This document shows, piece after piece, positions 40,685 through 51,030 of a stretch of 64,000 nt of DNA; position 1 is the first letter of the stretch; every line of letters begins with the position of its first letter. Both the position numbers and the translations under genes were made by a program. The stretch covers positions 320,001 through 384,000 of the forward strand of contig OX438752.1 in the NCBI GenBank assembly GCA_949316235.1, read 5' to 3'. Origin of the DNA: Oegoconia quadripuncta (Eukaryota; Arthropoda; Insecta; Lepidoptera; Autostichidae). The notes below the pieces were generated by a model. It saw only the letters and a program-made list of their open reading frames with translations. It had not been told where the DNA came from and did not search any database.

Positions 40685-41215
40685 AAACGTCTAACTAATA
40701 TTATAAATGCAAAAGTTTGGATGTTTTTTTTTAATGCAATCTCACCTGATGGAAACTGACGATGTTGGCCGACGATGAAGCACGCGATCTCAGTAGATGC
40801 CTATTCACCCTGCTCTTGAAGATCCCAAGGTTGTAGGATTCAGGAAAGTCTGACGCCGGAAGGGAGTTCCATGCCTTGGCTGTTCGCATTATGAATGAAG
40901 AGTCGAACAGCTTAGTGCGAATGTTCGGTATATTAACTATATACGGGTGGAAACCCTCCCCACGCCTAGTGGTCCGAAGATGAAATGGCGACGGTGAAAT
41001 AAGATTATGTAATTCCAACGCACACTCACCGAAGCGGATCCTCACGGCGAAACGGATTTGGATGAAATTTGGTATATAGGTAGAATATACCCTGGATTAA
41101 GACAGGATATTTTTCATCCCGATAAAATGAGAATGCCCGCGGAATAAACAAATAATAATATTCGCAATAAAGTTATTCTACGCAGGCGAAGCCGCGGGCA
41201 GAAAGCTAGTGGTAT
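40685..41215 (+). mobile_element. Family Q tail split by LINE-beta
   Basis: 'ctaactaatattataaatgcaaaagtttggatgttttt' is followed by a minus LINE-beta piece, then 'tcctcacggcgaaacggatttggatgaaatttggtatataggtagaatatacc' and the terminal 'gcgaagccgcgggcagaaagctagt'. Confidence 0.6.
40727..41045 (-). pseudogene. LINE-beta RT C-terminus
   Basis: Uninterrupted minus frame of about 100 residues: FGECALELHNLISPSPFHLR, RRGEGFHPYIVNIPNIRTKL, MRTAKAWNSLPASDFPESYN, LGIFKSRVNRHLLRSR. This is the cleanest LINE-beta end here. Confidence 0.8.
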
Positions 41216-41299
41216 TATATTTTTTTTTTATAACATACGCCTATAATCGTTATCGCACGATCGAATCGATTCCCGGATGCGTTAATCGAGGGCCATGTT
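41216..41299. other. No recognised feature
   Basis: T-run and short spacer before family P. Confidence 0.3.
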
Positions 41300-41575
41300 C
41301 GCTATAATTTGTGTAACAGTACTGAACTACCGCGTGGTCTGCCATCAGTGGAATTTGCTTTAGGGAAAATAGACTGTATGTCAGTTCCACAGAGTTTAGT
41401 TCTGAGAGACATGTTTTGGAATTTGTCGACGTCAGAGTCGATCGTTATCGACGCCGGCGCAGCACCTGCAAGTGCTGTAGGGATGTCACTGGGAAAAAAA
41501 TATTTATTTTATTTTATTTTATTTTTATTTTATTTATTCTTACAGAATCAACAGCATAAATAATACAATATTTAA
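41300..41575 (+). mobile_element. LINE-like 3' end (family P)
   Basis: The frame ends ESIVIDAGAAPASAVGMSLG and runs into a (TTTTA)n tail, the pattern of a LINE 3' terminus. The same last 57 bp appear reversed at 51864-51920. Confidence 0.5.
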
Positions 41576-41784
41576 ATAGGATTTAGTTACTAATGTTAAG
41601 CCAATTATAGATTCTTACTTCTTATACAACATTAATAGGTTTATTGCAAGTGGGATAGTTGTCATGGTTACATAAAAATCGATAAATAACTGTCAGATAA
41701 AATATTTAGACAAACTTTTGTAATAAGTTATTAATAAATTGAAATTGAATTTACTAATTATATAAATATAAATATAATATATAT

Positions 41785-42050
41785 AAACATAGACATACAC
41801 ACAGCGCCATCTAGTTCCACAGTAAGCAACTATAGGCTTGTGTTGTGGATACCAGATTGTTGATATACTACATAAATACATTTGTTTTTTTTTGTAAATA
41901 AATACTTATTCTAAATGAAAACATCCATAACTCGGGTACACATGTCCGTATTCATCACACAAACATATGCCCCTAGCGGGATTCGAACCCGCAACCGTTT
42001 GGTATAGTGGTCAGGGTTGCTAACCACTACACCTAACAGGTTGTCAAATA
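41785..42050 (-). mobile_element. SINE A, near-complete
   Basis: 3' end at 41788, B box GGATTCGAACCC at 41980-41991, head 'ccactacacctaacaggttgtc'. A SINE B T tail follows at once. Confidence 0.85.
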
Positions 42051-42057
42051 AATCTTT

Positions 42058-42316
42058 CTTTTTTTTTTTTTTTTTTTTTATGCACAACGGATTGGTACTT
42101 GACCTCAATCACACCTGATGTTAAGTGAAGATGAGGTCGAAGGTGGAAGCGTACTGATCCGGAAACCTCAACACATTTGGAGCACTGGCTATCTTATCGC
42201 TGACAATCGGAACACAACAATGCTATTAGCATTGCTGTTTGGCGGCAGATTTAGAGATGGTGGTAGCTACATTTAAAATGCCCTATCACCAACCAAACCG
42301 AGTACTTAAACATACA
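42058..42316 (-). mobile_element. SINE B, head missing
   Basis: 22-bp T run, 3' end and body to 'accaaaccgagtacttaaacat', with a deletion near 42258. Confidence 0.82.
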
Positions 42317-42354
42317 TACAAAACTTGAAAAACAATTTAAAAACCATGTCAAAA

Positions 42355-42425
42355 CAACATTAACAAAAAAAGGTTATTACAAAATTAGTGACTATCTGAA
42401 TGACAAAAACGCTTGCTATACTTCG
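42355..42425 (+). mobile_element. LINE-alpha coding fragment
   Basis: 'aaaaggttattacaaaattagtgactatctgaatgac' encodes a GYYKISDYLND motif. Confidence 0.5.
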
Positions 42426-42472
42426 CCCAGCTCCCAAAAATTATAAAATTGTATTAGTTGTATACTTTTATA

Positions 42473-43500
42473 CAGGGCGTCCCACGGCTATGCCACATGG
42501 AGGGAAAGTACCTTGAATTTTGTAGATGGAACATTTTACTGAAAGAAGACATTATTTTAATTTAAAAAACAATTTAAACTGCATTCATAGATTTTTAAAT
42601 AAGTACATGGTTGAACCGGGAATCGAACCCTTTATTTATATAAAAAAAATTACCATGTAACTTTATCATACCGATCGAAAGGCTTCATCATAAGGATAAT
42701 TTTTTGCTAAATAACAAAGTGTCAGAAATAAAAGGAAAACCATGAATTTTAACATTTTTAATACAAAATTAATCAAATTTATCAAATGCTCAAAATGAGT
42801 CCCATCCTGATCAATACAAAGTCGCACTCTTTTGATTATTTCGCTCCCTGTCGATTTTTTGATCATGTTGTGGTGGATATTTAGAATAATACGTCGAAGT
42901 TCAGTTTGTAGCTCGTGGACACTTTGACACTGGTTCTTGTAAAGTAAATTTTTTACTTAGTCCCATAAAAAAAATCTAACGGGGTTAGATCTGGGGATCT
43001 CGGCGGCCATTTTTTCGTCCATTTGTCCCGATCCAGGAAAGAAAATGTTCATTGAGATAGTCCTACTTACTAATTACGTATCTCTTTATCATTTTATCAT
43101 GAACTTAAATTATAATAGGGAAATGATGCATACTTCTCGAGTGGGTAATTAGTATTAGTAATGATAATGTCAGTTGTATGTCCTTACGGCAATGTCAGCT
43201 TTTCATTTTTCTGAACAAAATTGAACATCTAATGTTAAAATTCATGGTCTTCCTTTTATTTCTGACAATATGTTATTTAGCAAAAAATAATCCTTATGAT
43301 GAAGCCTTTCGATCGGTATGAAAAAATTTTTTTATAAATAAATGGTTCGATTCCCGGTTCAACCATGTACTTATTTAAAAATCTATGAATGCAGTTTAAA
43401 TTGTTTTTTAAATTAAAATAATGTCTTCTTTCAGTAAAATGTTCCATCTACAAAATTCAAGGTACTTTCCCTCCATGTGGCATAGCCGTGGGACGCCCTG
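42473..43500 (-). mobile_element. Mariner-like element, complete ends, internally deleted
   Basis: 1,028 bp flanked by TA (42471-42472, 43501-43502). Both ends start CAGGGCGTCCCACGGCTATG. The inverted repeats are about 270-284 bp (42473-42756 and 43231-43500), with the outer ~160 bp apparently identical. Between them the minus strand holds a decayed mariner transposase C-terminus: AAEIPRSNP...FFLWD, stop, then VRLCIDQDGTHFEHLI. The intact family carries a ~345-residue transposase with a DDD/E triad; that catalytic core is deleted here. Each repeat contains a tRNA-B-box-like GGTTCGATTCCC. Confidence 0.82.
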
Positions 43501-43502
43501 TA

Positions 43503-43712
43503 TATAAAAAAAAAAGAAAAGAAAATGATCCTGTGGGTTTCTTGCGCCGCTTCTTTTTCCACAGATGATTTCCCTTTCCGAAGCGGTAGTAGCTTGGACT
43601 GACTGACTGACCGAAAAATGCTTAGCTCTATTTTTATTTCTAATAAATTTAAATTGACATTCAACAATGATATCATGTATCTTACGTTGAAATAAATGCT
43701 TGAAGTTTGAAT
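43503..43712 (-). mobile_element. LINE tail (family M)
   Basis: 'ttcttgcgccgcttctttttccacagatgatttccctttccgaagcgg...tcttacgttgaaataaat' is the reverse of 54100-54395. A short SINE B head piece ('attgtttacattgagccacgg') follows at 43713-43733. Confidence 0.55.
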
Positions 43713-43734
43713 ATTGTTTACATTGAGCCACGGA

Positions 43735-43890
43735 CAATGGACATTGACATTGGAACCTTCAAGAAACGAGCCTACACCTTCCTCAAACGCCGGCAAGGCA
43801 TCTGTGACCCTTTTGATGTTGCGGGTGTCCATGGGCGGCGGTGATTGCTTTCCATGCTCGATTGCCGCCCTCTCATTATAGAAATAATTA
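43735..43890 (+). mobile_element. LINE-gamma 3' end
   Basis: 'ttggaaccttcaagaaacgagcctacaccttcctcaaacgccggcaagg' and 'gttgcgggtgtccatgggcggc' encode [16 protein letters not shown] and VAGVHGRR. Confidence 0.7.
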
Positions 43891-43933
43891 TTTATATAGC
43901 CATTTATTTCTATAAAGCGAGAAGTTCCCTAAC

Positions 43934-44251
43934 TCAGGCCGCGGGCGGGAAGCTAGTCAAAGAATAAAATACAAAAATGTTTATTGTTTGTTTGTTTGTT
44001 CTTCTGTAGTTTCCACCCCTACTTGAGCCTGCACAGGCGGCGACGGGTCGCTTCCGCCCAAGCCAGAGTAGAACAACTGGAGATACCGGTCTCCTTGGCA
44101 TCTCCGTAGCGGTTCCTGCACACGAGTAGGAACACAACAGGTACCAATAGATCCTTATCTGCATCGCAATGAATTCACTTCGTCGAAGTCGCTTGCGTGT
44201 TATATACGAGCATAATTTACCGAGATAAACTGCGGTCTTGCGACGGACCAA
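43934..44251 (-). other. Open frame of uncertain meaning
   Basis: The minus frame of 105 residues (MVRRKTAVYLGKLCSYITRK start) has no recognised domain. 43960-44010 has GTTT repeats. It may be LINE-derived; not supported as a gene. Confidence 0.2.
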
Positions 44252-44461
44252 ACATAACCCATGTTTGGTGTTATCTTCAGCTTGATATTGTGGGTGTTTA
44301 TTTATGAGCTGGAACCAAAGTAAGATAATTTTTCTTTTTAGGTATTCCGAACATTCGCATTAAGCGGTCTGATTTTTTCATTTATATTGCGAACAGTCAA
44401 GGCTCAAACTCCTCGCGAGTACCCATACATTTTAATGTTAATATTATTGTTATTAATGTTA

Positions 44462-44541
44462 ACCGCTTCCGTGGCTCAATGTAAACAAATTGGGTTTAAG
44501 ATTCGGAGGTCGCGGGTTCGATCTCCAGATGGGGTACATTT
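44462..44541 (+). mobile_element. SINE B head fragment
   Basis: CCGCTTCCGTGGCTCAATG to 'ggttcgatctccagatggggtaca', ended by a T run. A LINE-beta fragment (VFRTFALSG) precedes it at 44335-44405. Confidence 0.75.
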
Positions 44542-44554
44542 TTTTTTTTATTAA

Positions 44555-45150
44555 AAACTGGTTTCGCGTTTGACTACAATCTCACCTGATGGAAAGTGAC
44601 GATGTAGCCGAAGATGTATCACGCGCACCCAGTAAATGCCTATTCACTCTAGACTTGAAGATCCCAAGGTTGTAAGTGTCGGGAAAAACCGACGCGGGCA
44701 GTGAGTTCCATACCTTAGCAGTCCGCATTATAAATGATGAAGCAAAGCGCTTAGTGCGGATGTTCGGTATGTTGACAACATATGGATGGAACCCCCCCCG
44801 CGCCTGGTTGTCCGAAGATGGAAAGGGGACGGTGGAATAAGATCGTGCAATTCCATCGCACACTCACCGAAATGTATCCTGTAAAATACTGAAAGGCATG
44901 CGACCCTACGGCGGTGTTCAAGGCTTTGCAATTTGCCGGTGACCGTTGAGTCATCGCCTATGAGTCGTATGGCGCGTCGTTCCACAGAATCGAGTGCAGC
45001 CAGTTGGTACTTGGCTGATCCGTCCCAGAGGTGACAGCAGTATTCCATGCACGAGCGGATCTGAGCTTGGTAAAGCTCCAGCAGCTGCTTTGGTGTGAAA
45101 TACAGCCTGACCTTAGAGAGTTTGTAGAGAGATAGAGAGTAGAGAGACAT
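44555..45150 (-). pseudogene. LINE-beta RT thumb and C-terminus, longest copy
   Basis: Minus frame: LSKVRLYFTPKQLLELYQAQ, IRSCMEYCCHLWDGSAKYQL, LDSVERRAIRLIGDDSTVTG, RRRVACLSVFYRIHFGECAM; then a frameshift at the C-run near 44793-44800 and VNIPNIRTKRFASSFIMRTA, VWNSLPASVFPDTYNLGIFK, RVNRHLLG. The order fits the C-terminal third of a Jockey/CR1-like RT. The catalytic core is not included. Confidence 0.82.
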
Positions 45151-45153
45151 GTT

Positions 45154-45373
45154 TGAATACTAGCACGCAGTGCTCACTTGAGAGGTAATAAACGAGACTC
45201 AAGACTATCATTCATTCGCCGCTGAGGCGAATACTTGAAAAGTGATCTCAGCTGAGTAGACGTCAAGATTGGTTTATAAATTAGCACGGAGCTTGATATA
45301 GCGTCAACTGCTTAAGACGCATCTCGTGTGATACAGCCTCAAGACTTGTATTGAGATCGGTTTATTATTACAG
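45154..45373 (+). mobile_element. Harbinger-like MITE, left end missing
   Basis: From 'gcacgcagtgctcacttgagagg' through 'tagcacggagcttgatatagcg' to 'ggtttattattacaggcctta'. Joined directly to the LINE-beta end. Confidence 0.7.
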
Positions 45374-45544
45374 GCCTTAGACCGTCAAGCATTTTTAAAT
45401 TTTTTAAAAGTACAATTCACTCCTCTCGGAGAAGGCAAAGGGAAGTAAGCCTATACAGTCATCTCTGATTTTATATTGTTAACACATAGGTATTTATAAC
45501 ATTCTTACTCAATTTTATTAATTTTTATTTTTTTATTTATATTC

Positions 45545-45790
45545 AGTGTTGGTGAAACGTCCGTACGTCACGCGAGGCTCCACAGAAAATCAGCGTTGTA
45601 GTTATACAACTGCAACTCATGCTGAGTGGAGACCTTTTTGGCACCACTTTACGACACCGATTTCTAATCGATCTATTCATTTTTAGCTGTTTAAGTATGT
45701 TACTGTTATTTATTTATTTTTTTCCGTTTCTTGTATAACTAATGTGTCGTCTAGTGTGTCAAATAAATGATTTCTATTCTATTATAAGCA
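45545..45790 (+). mobile_element. LINE 3' end (family J-like)
   Basis: 'gaggctccacagaaaatcagcgttg', 'gctgagtggagacctttttggcacc', ends 'gtgtcaaataaatgatttctattctatta'. The first part is related in reverse to 56830-56930. Confidence 0.45.
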
Positions 45791-45964
45791 TGAGTTCACG
45801 TTCCGTTTCGTTCATTTTACATTCAGTAAGTGGAACCTGACTGAAGCTTGTTGTTATGCCAATTTTGAAGTGACATTTTAATATGAGTATTTTCGTGCTT
45901 CAGGGAGCACGTTAAACAGTCGGTCCCGGTTATTTTTAATGGCCATTCCTCTATCACAAAAACA

Positions 45965-46190
45965 CAAATCCTCATCTATCAACGCCCAGCCCAAACCACT
46001 GGACGGATCGGGCTGAAATTTGGCATGCAGCGCTCTAAAGCCCGTATTAATAAATCAATCTCAATACAAGTCTTGAGGCCGTATCAACCGAGATGCGTCT
46101 TAAGCAGTTGACGCTATCTCAAGCTCCGTGCTAATTTATAAACCAATCTTGAGGTCTACTCAGCTGAGATCACTTCTCAAGTATACTAGG
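45965..46190 (-). mobile_element. Family Q start followed by a reversed Harbinger-like MITE
   Basis: 45965-46035 matches 1140-1200 ('caacgcccagcccaaaccactggacggatcggg'). 46037-46187 is the reversed MITE: 'aagcccgtattaataaatcaatctc' to 'gagatcacttctcaagta'. Confidence 0.65.
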
Positions 46191-46600
46191 CCCACGTGGT
46201 GGATTATGACCCCTACCCAACCCGAGCTGTGATCCATTTTTTTTTTGACGATGACGTTCATGACCGTCGCGATCCAAGACGATGATATACGTTTAATTCC
46301 GCAACTTCAAATAAATCCCGCGCAATAACAAATCACCAAGCTTTCCAACGATTAAGATAATTTAAAAACACGTGTAGACCCAAGACTTACTAATGGCGTG
46401 TGCAAGTGAAAATATTAACCTAAATATTCTTAACAATTCCAATCGAGGTTATCTTTTACGGAGTGCATTAACTGACGTTAAAAGCGGCTCGTTATTTTAA
46501 CGAGCCGGCTCTGTCACACACAGCGGAGCCACAAAAAGTGGACTCCATCATGCTCCGGTACATATACAAACAGAAACCCAACACACCATTTTATAACTGT
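46191..46600. other. Unassigned, with a perfect 10-bp-stem hairpin
   Basis: 46485-46507 reads CGGCTCGTTA-TTT-TAACGAGCCG. Sequence here is otherwise non-repetitive within the window, without a supported frame. Confidence 0.5.
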
Positions 46601-46601
46601 T

Positions 46602-47075
46602 TGACGACCTGTTTGGTGTAGTGGTCAGAAACTCCGCTGCTATACCAAAAGGTCGCGGGTTCGAATCTCGCTAGGGGCATATGTTTGTATGATGAATACA
46701 GACATATGTACCCGAGTTATGGATGTTTTTCATTTATATATAAATAAATAAATAAATACACATGCACATACACACAGCGCCATCTAGTTCCACACTAAGC
46801 AACTAGGCTTGTATTATAGATACCAGATGGTTGATAAACTACACAAATACTTTTTTTTTTTGTAAATGAACACATATAAATGAAAAACATCCATAACTCG
46901 GGAACACATGTCTCTGTATTCATCATGCATATATGTCACGTTTATTATATTAATTTATTTACAAAAAAAAATGGATTTGTGTAGTGTATCAACCATCTGG
47001 TATCCACAACACAAGCCTAGTTGCTCAGTGCGGAAGTAGATGGCGCTGTCTGTATATGTCCAAGGATATTTTATA
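46602..47075 (+). mobile_element. SINE A pair, one inserted in another
   Basis: Plus head 46602-46745, a minus 3' part 46760-46935, then the plus 3' half 46960-47075 ('aaaaaaaatggatttgtgtagtgtatc' to 'gatggcgctgtctgtatatg'). The outer halves probably belong to one plus copy. Confidence 0.65.
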
Positions 47076-47084
47076 TTTATAATT

Positions 47085-47195
47085 CCCGACTATGAATTTG
47101 TGTATGTGACCAGTCTATGTTCGGACGTATCTTGATATGCGTGGTCCGAGTTCAGTTCGGGTTTTATATCTTAAAGACTAAACGTGTTATCCACC
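47085..47195 (+). mobile_element. Family I retroelement tail
   Basis: 'aattcccgactatgaatttgtg', 'cggacgtatcttgatatgcgtggtccgagttcagttcgggtttt'. Confidence 0.45.
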
Positions 47196-47217
47196 TCCGT
47201 GACTCAATAAATAAATA

Positions 47218-47585
47218 ATAAATAACTATCCTTAGACATACACACAGCAGCGCCATCTAGTTGCACAGTAAGCAACGATAGGCTTGTGTTGTGAATACCA
47301 GATGGTTGATATACTACATAAATACATTTTTTTAAAATAAATAATAAATATCCTTGCACATACACACAGCGCCATCTAGTTCCACATTAAGCAACTAGAC
47401 TTGTATTATGGATACCAGATGGTTGATAAACTACACAAATACATTTTTTTTGTAAATAAATATATAAATAAATGAATAACACCGTTAACTCAAGAACACA
47501 TGTATGTATTCATCATACAAACTTATGCCCCTAGCAGGATTCGAACCCGCCACATTTTGGTATAGCAGTCAGAATTTTTAAGTTT
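47218..47585 (-). mobile_element. Two tandem SINE A copies, minus
   Basis: 47218-47335 is a 3' half with 'cagcagcgccatctag' (a duplicated CAG). 47340-47585 is nearly full, with B box GGATTCGAACCC near 47538. Confidence 0.78.
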
Positions 47586-47619
47586 GAGTCGCTATCTTTT
47601 AAACTGCAGTGACACTAAT

Positions 47620-48345
47620 ACAATACAAATATAATACAAATTAATACAAATACAAAACAAATACAATACGAATACAATACGAATACAATACGGATACAAT
47701 ACGGATACAATACGGATACAATACGGATACAATACGAACACAATACGAATACAATACGGATACAATACGGATACAATACGGATACAATACGAACACAATA
47801 CGAATACAATACGGATACAATACGAACACAATACGAATACAATACGGATACAATACGGATACAATACGAACACAATACGAACACAATACGAACACAATAC
47901 GAACACAATACGAACACAATACGAATACAATACGAACACAATACGAATACAATACGAACACAATACGAATACAATACGGATACAATACGGATACAATACG
48001 AACACAATACGAACACAATACGAATACAATACGAACACAATACGAATACAATACGAACACAATACGAATACAATACGGATACAATACGGATACAATACGA
48101 ACACAATACGAACACAATACGAATACAATACGAACACAATACGAATACAATACGAACACAATACGAATACAATACGGATACAATACGGATACAATACGAA
48201 CACAATACGAACACAATACGAATACAATACGAACACAATACGAATACAATACGAACACAATACGAACACAATACGAATACAATACAAATACAATACAATA
48301 CGAATACAATACGAATACAATATAAACACGATACAAACACCATTT
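47620..48345. repeat. 11-bp satellite array with higher-order structure
   Basis: About 65 units of GAATACAATAC with two recurrent variants, GAACACAATAC and GGATACAATAC. From 47978 the variants repeat in a fixed nine-unit order (two GGAT, two GAAC, then GAAT/GAAC alternating), giving a 99-bp period at 47978, 48077 and 48176. Edge units are more degenerate. All three minus frames stay open because the unit contains no stop in that direction. Confidence 0.95.
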
Positions 48346-48469
48346 TTTTGTGTACTATTTCAGCACAATTTTTGGACATTGTCTACATAGCAGAATTCCA
48401 TTCTTCTAGCATCATGTACGTCAAGAAACTCAGTTGCACTTTCAAAAGCTTCATATGTACATACGTGTA

Positions 48470-48725
48470 AGTAACCATTTTTCAACCATTTGCAGGTATA
48501 TGAGTGACATGAAATTTGGCATATTTATGTAAGTTTGGTGACAATGCAATATTATGGTACCAACGAGCTGATCTGATGATGGACCCGGGATGTAGGTACT
48601 GGAACTAACTCCCTGATGGCAATATTAGTCGAATTTGAGATTGTTTGGTTGCCATGAGCACTTTACATTACACATGATGATGGGGGTCTGAAGATGGATC
48701 TTGGATGGATGGTCTTTGTACTAAA
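48470..48725 (+). repeat. Family K repeat
   Basis: Second copy of the 33019-33300 repeat: 'tatttatgtaagtttggtgacaatgcaatattatgg', 'gagctgatctgatgatgga', 'aactccctgatggcaa'. Confidence 0.6.
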
Positions 48726-49101
48726 ATAAGGTGTGATAATTAGACGCGCAAATAATTAACACAATTATTGTGAATGCTTGTAAAGAGGGAAGAATATAAT
48801 TTGTTTCCTTTGCTTGCTTATTTTTTTACTTCATATTTTCCGCTCTTGGCGCGAACGCGTAATTTTATCTTAAAATACTAATTTATTAATATTTATCGTC
48901 ATTATTCGCTGCACACACTTATTACCCATTAACTCATAAAATACATGACGTACTACAATTCGACGTAGCAGTCAGTATTAGAACATTTATTGTCACCTGA
49001 TTTTTGAAGCCCATGCATTTGGTAAGTACCTAATTGTAATTTTTCCTTATTATATTCTCCGCCTAAATCGGCAATAACGGCCATGGAGTAAGGTGTTTTG
49101 G
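48726..49101. other. No recognised feature
   Basis: AT-rich spacer. It may be the body of a retroposon headed by the tRNA-like sequence that follows on minus. Confidence 0.3.
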
Positions 49102-49172
49102 TGCCTCCTGTGAGGATTGAACTCGCGACCCCTGGTTTACGATACCAGTGCTCCATGATAGAGCATTAAAAG
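49102..49172 (-). tRNA. tRNA-Thr(CGU)-like sequence, probably a pseudogene or SINE head
   Basis: Minus strand: D arm GCTC...GAGC, anticodon stem CTGGT/ACCAG around loop ATCGTAA (anticodon CGT, Thr), T arm GCGAG-TTCAATC-CTCAC with a B-box-like GAGTTCAATCC, and 3' acceptor AGGAGGC plus discriminator A. The 5' acceptor strand (GCTTTTA) pairs with it only through wobbles and one mismatch, and the D loop is poor. This is the only tRNA-like fold here that is not a member of SINE A, B, D or G. Confidence 0.4.
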
Positions 49173-49179
49173 CTTGTGA

Positions 49180-49548
49180 TTAAACGTATTTTTAATGTAG
49201 AACTGATTCGACAAAACAAAAAAAAGGTCTATGTCGCATGGTCAGCATCCATTATGGCCGACGTGATGTGGATGAAACAGCCTTGGGCATTTGTATCGAC
49301 TTACATTACTGCTGTTTGATGGTTGAGGGCAACATGTGGGGCTCATTGTGCCCGCGGTGACAGATAATTAGTGATATAAATAATAGCCAGCCCTCGATCT
49401 GCATGCTAAAGATATTTGGGATTTATGCCGACAGCCGGAATATTGCGTTGCGAAATACTTTCATATGTCCCCATTAGTAATACATACATACATAAACGTT
49501 TATCCCAAATGGGGTGGTCAGAGATATCCCACACATTTGGGTTTGGGT
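49180..49548. other. No recognised feature
   Basis: Moderate complexity, no frame or family recognised. Confidence 0.4.
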
Positions 49549-49549
49549 G

Positions 49550-49877
49550 TTTTTTTTTATGCACAACGGGTTAGCACTTGACCTCAATGACACCTGATGT
49601 TAACTCAAGATGAGGCCGAAGGTTGTAGCGCACTGACCCGGAAACCCCATCGTATTTGGGGAACTGTCTATTTTATCTCTGACAACCGGAACACAACAAT
49701 GCTATTAACATTGCTGTTTGGCGGCAGATTTAGATAAGATGGTGGTAGCTAGCCAGGCGGAGATTGAAAATGCCTTACCACCAACCAAACCGAGTACTAG
49801 ATGTACCCCGCTGGGGATCAAACCCGCGACCTCCGAATCGTAAACCCAATGTTGTTTACATTGAGCCACGAAGGTGT
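49550..49877 (-). mobile_element. SINE B, full-length
   Basis: Poly-T, 3' end 'tcaatgacacctgatgttaac', reversed B box region GGGGATCAAACCC (one change), head 'acattgagccacgaagg'. Confidence 0.87.
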
Positions 49878-50018
49878 TCTAAACATTAAAATTTTAATGT
49901 TTGAAACAACATCCACGGTTCACCAATCGAAATGTATAGGAATGCACACGTGACCAGGAGTGAGTCCATCGTCTTTGAAACAGGTCTATAGATGTTTCTT
50001 GGTATAAAGTCCCTTAGT

Positions 50019-50731
50019 CGTCCTACGGGAAGAGACGGGTTGGTTCTATTCTCTTTTACAACACCTACAGGAAGGGACGGGTTGGTTCTATTCTGTATTA
50101 CGACACCTACGGGAAGGGACGGGTTGGTTCTATTCTCTATTACGACACCTACGGGAAGGGACGGGTTGGTTCTATTCTCTATTACGACACCTACGGGAAG
50201 GGACGGGTTCGTTCTATTCTCTATTACGACACCTACGGGAAGGGACGGGTTCGTTCTATTCTCTTTTACGACACGTAGGGGAAGGGACGGGTTGGTTCTA
50301 TTCTCTATTACGACACCTACGGGAAGGGACAGGTTGGTTCTATTCTCTTTTACGACACCTACGGGAAGGGACGGGTTGGTTCTATTCTCTATTACGACAC
50401 CTACGGGAAGGGACGGGTTTGTTCTATTCTCTTTTACGACACCTAGGGGAAGGGACGGGTTGGTTCTATTCTCTATTACGACACCTACGGGAAGGGACGG
50501 GTTGGTTCTATTCTCTTTTACGACACCTAGGGGAAGGGACGGGTTGGTTCTATTCTCTATTACGACACCTACGGGAAGGGACGGGTTGGTTCTATTCTCT
50601 TTTACGACACCTAGGGGAAGGGACGGGTTGGTTCTATTCTCTATTACGACACCTACGGGAAGGGACGGGTTGGTTCTATTCTCTTTTACGACACCTAGGG
50701 GAAGGGACGGGTAGGTTCTATTCTCTTTTTC
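50019..50731. repeat. 42-bp minisatellite, ~17 units
   Basis: Unit GGAAGGGACGGGTTGGTTCT followed by ATTCTCTATTACGACACCTACG. From about 50400 two versions alternate strictly (TAGGGG with CTCTATTAC, TACGGG with CTCTTTTAC), an 84-bp dimeric order repeated four times. The plus frame GRDGLVLFSITTPT stays open for 240 codons, but the other plus frame EGTGWFYSLLRHLR is open too, so this is a repeat and not a gene. Confidence 0.95.
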
Positions 50732-50776
50732 TATTCTTGGAAACAGACAAATTACTTAAATACGAACATTGCAAGC

Positions 50777-51030
50777 TACTGTTTGGTGTAGTGGTTAAAA
50801 ATTCTGACTGCTATACCAAAAGGTCGCGGATTCGAATCCCGCTAGGGGCATATGTTTGTATAATGAATACGGACATGTGTTCCCGAGTTACGGATGTTTT
50901 TCATTTATTTATGTATTTATAAAAAATGTATTTGGGTAGTTTATCGACCATCTGGTATCTATAATACAAGCCTATTTGCTTAGTGTGGAACTAGATGGCG
51001 CTGTGTGTATGTGCAGAGATATTTATTATT
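50777..51030 (+). mobile_element. SINE A, full-length
   Basis: Follows the minisatellite. 'tgtttggtgtagtggttaaaaattctgac', B-box region GGATTCGAATCC, body to 'gatggcgctgtgtgtatgtg'. Confidence 0.88.

Noticed and set aside
47592..48379. Three overlapping 230-254-codon minus-strand open frames rich in Tyr-Cys-Ile-Arg-Ile-Val repeats
   Set aside because: They are the three reading frames of an 11-bp satellite that has no stop in that direction; all three being open at once shows this is not coding selection.
49992..50922. 240- and 167-codon plus frames with 14-residue repeats
   Set aside because: Translation of a 42-bp minisatellite; more than one frame is open and the flanks lack any domain or splice signals.
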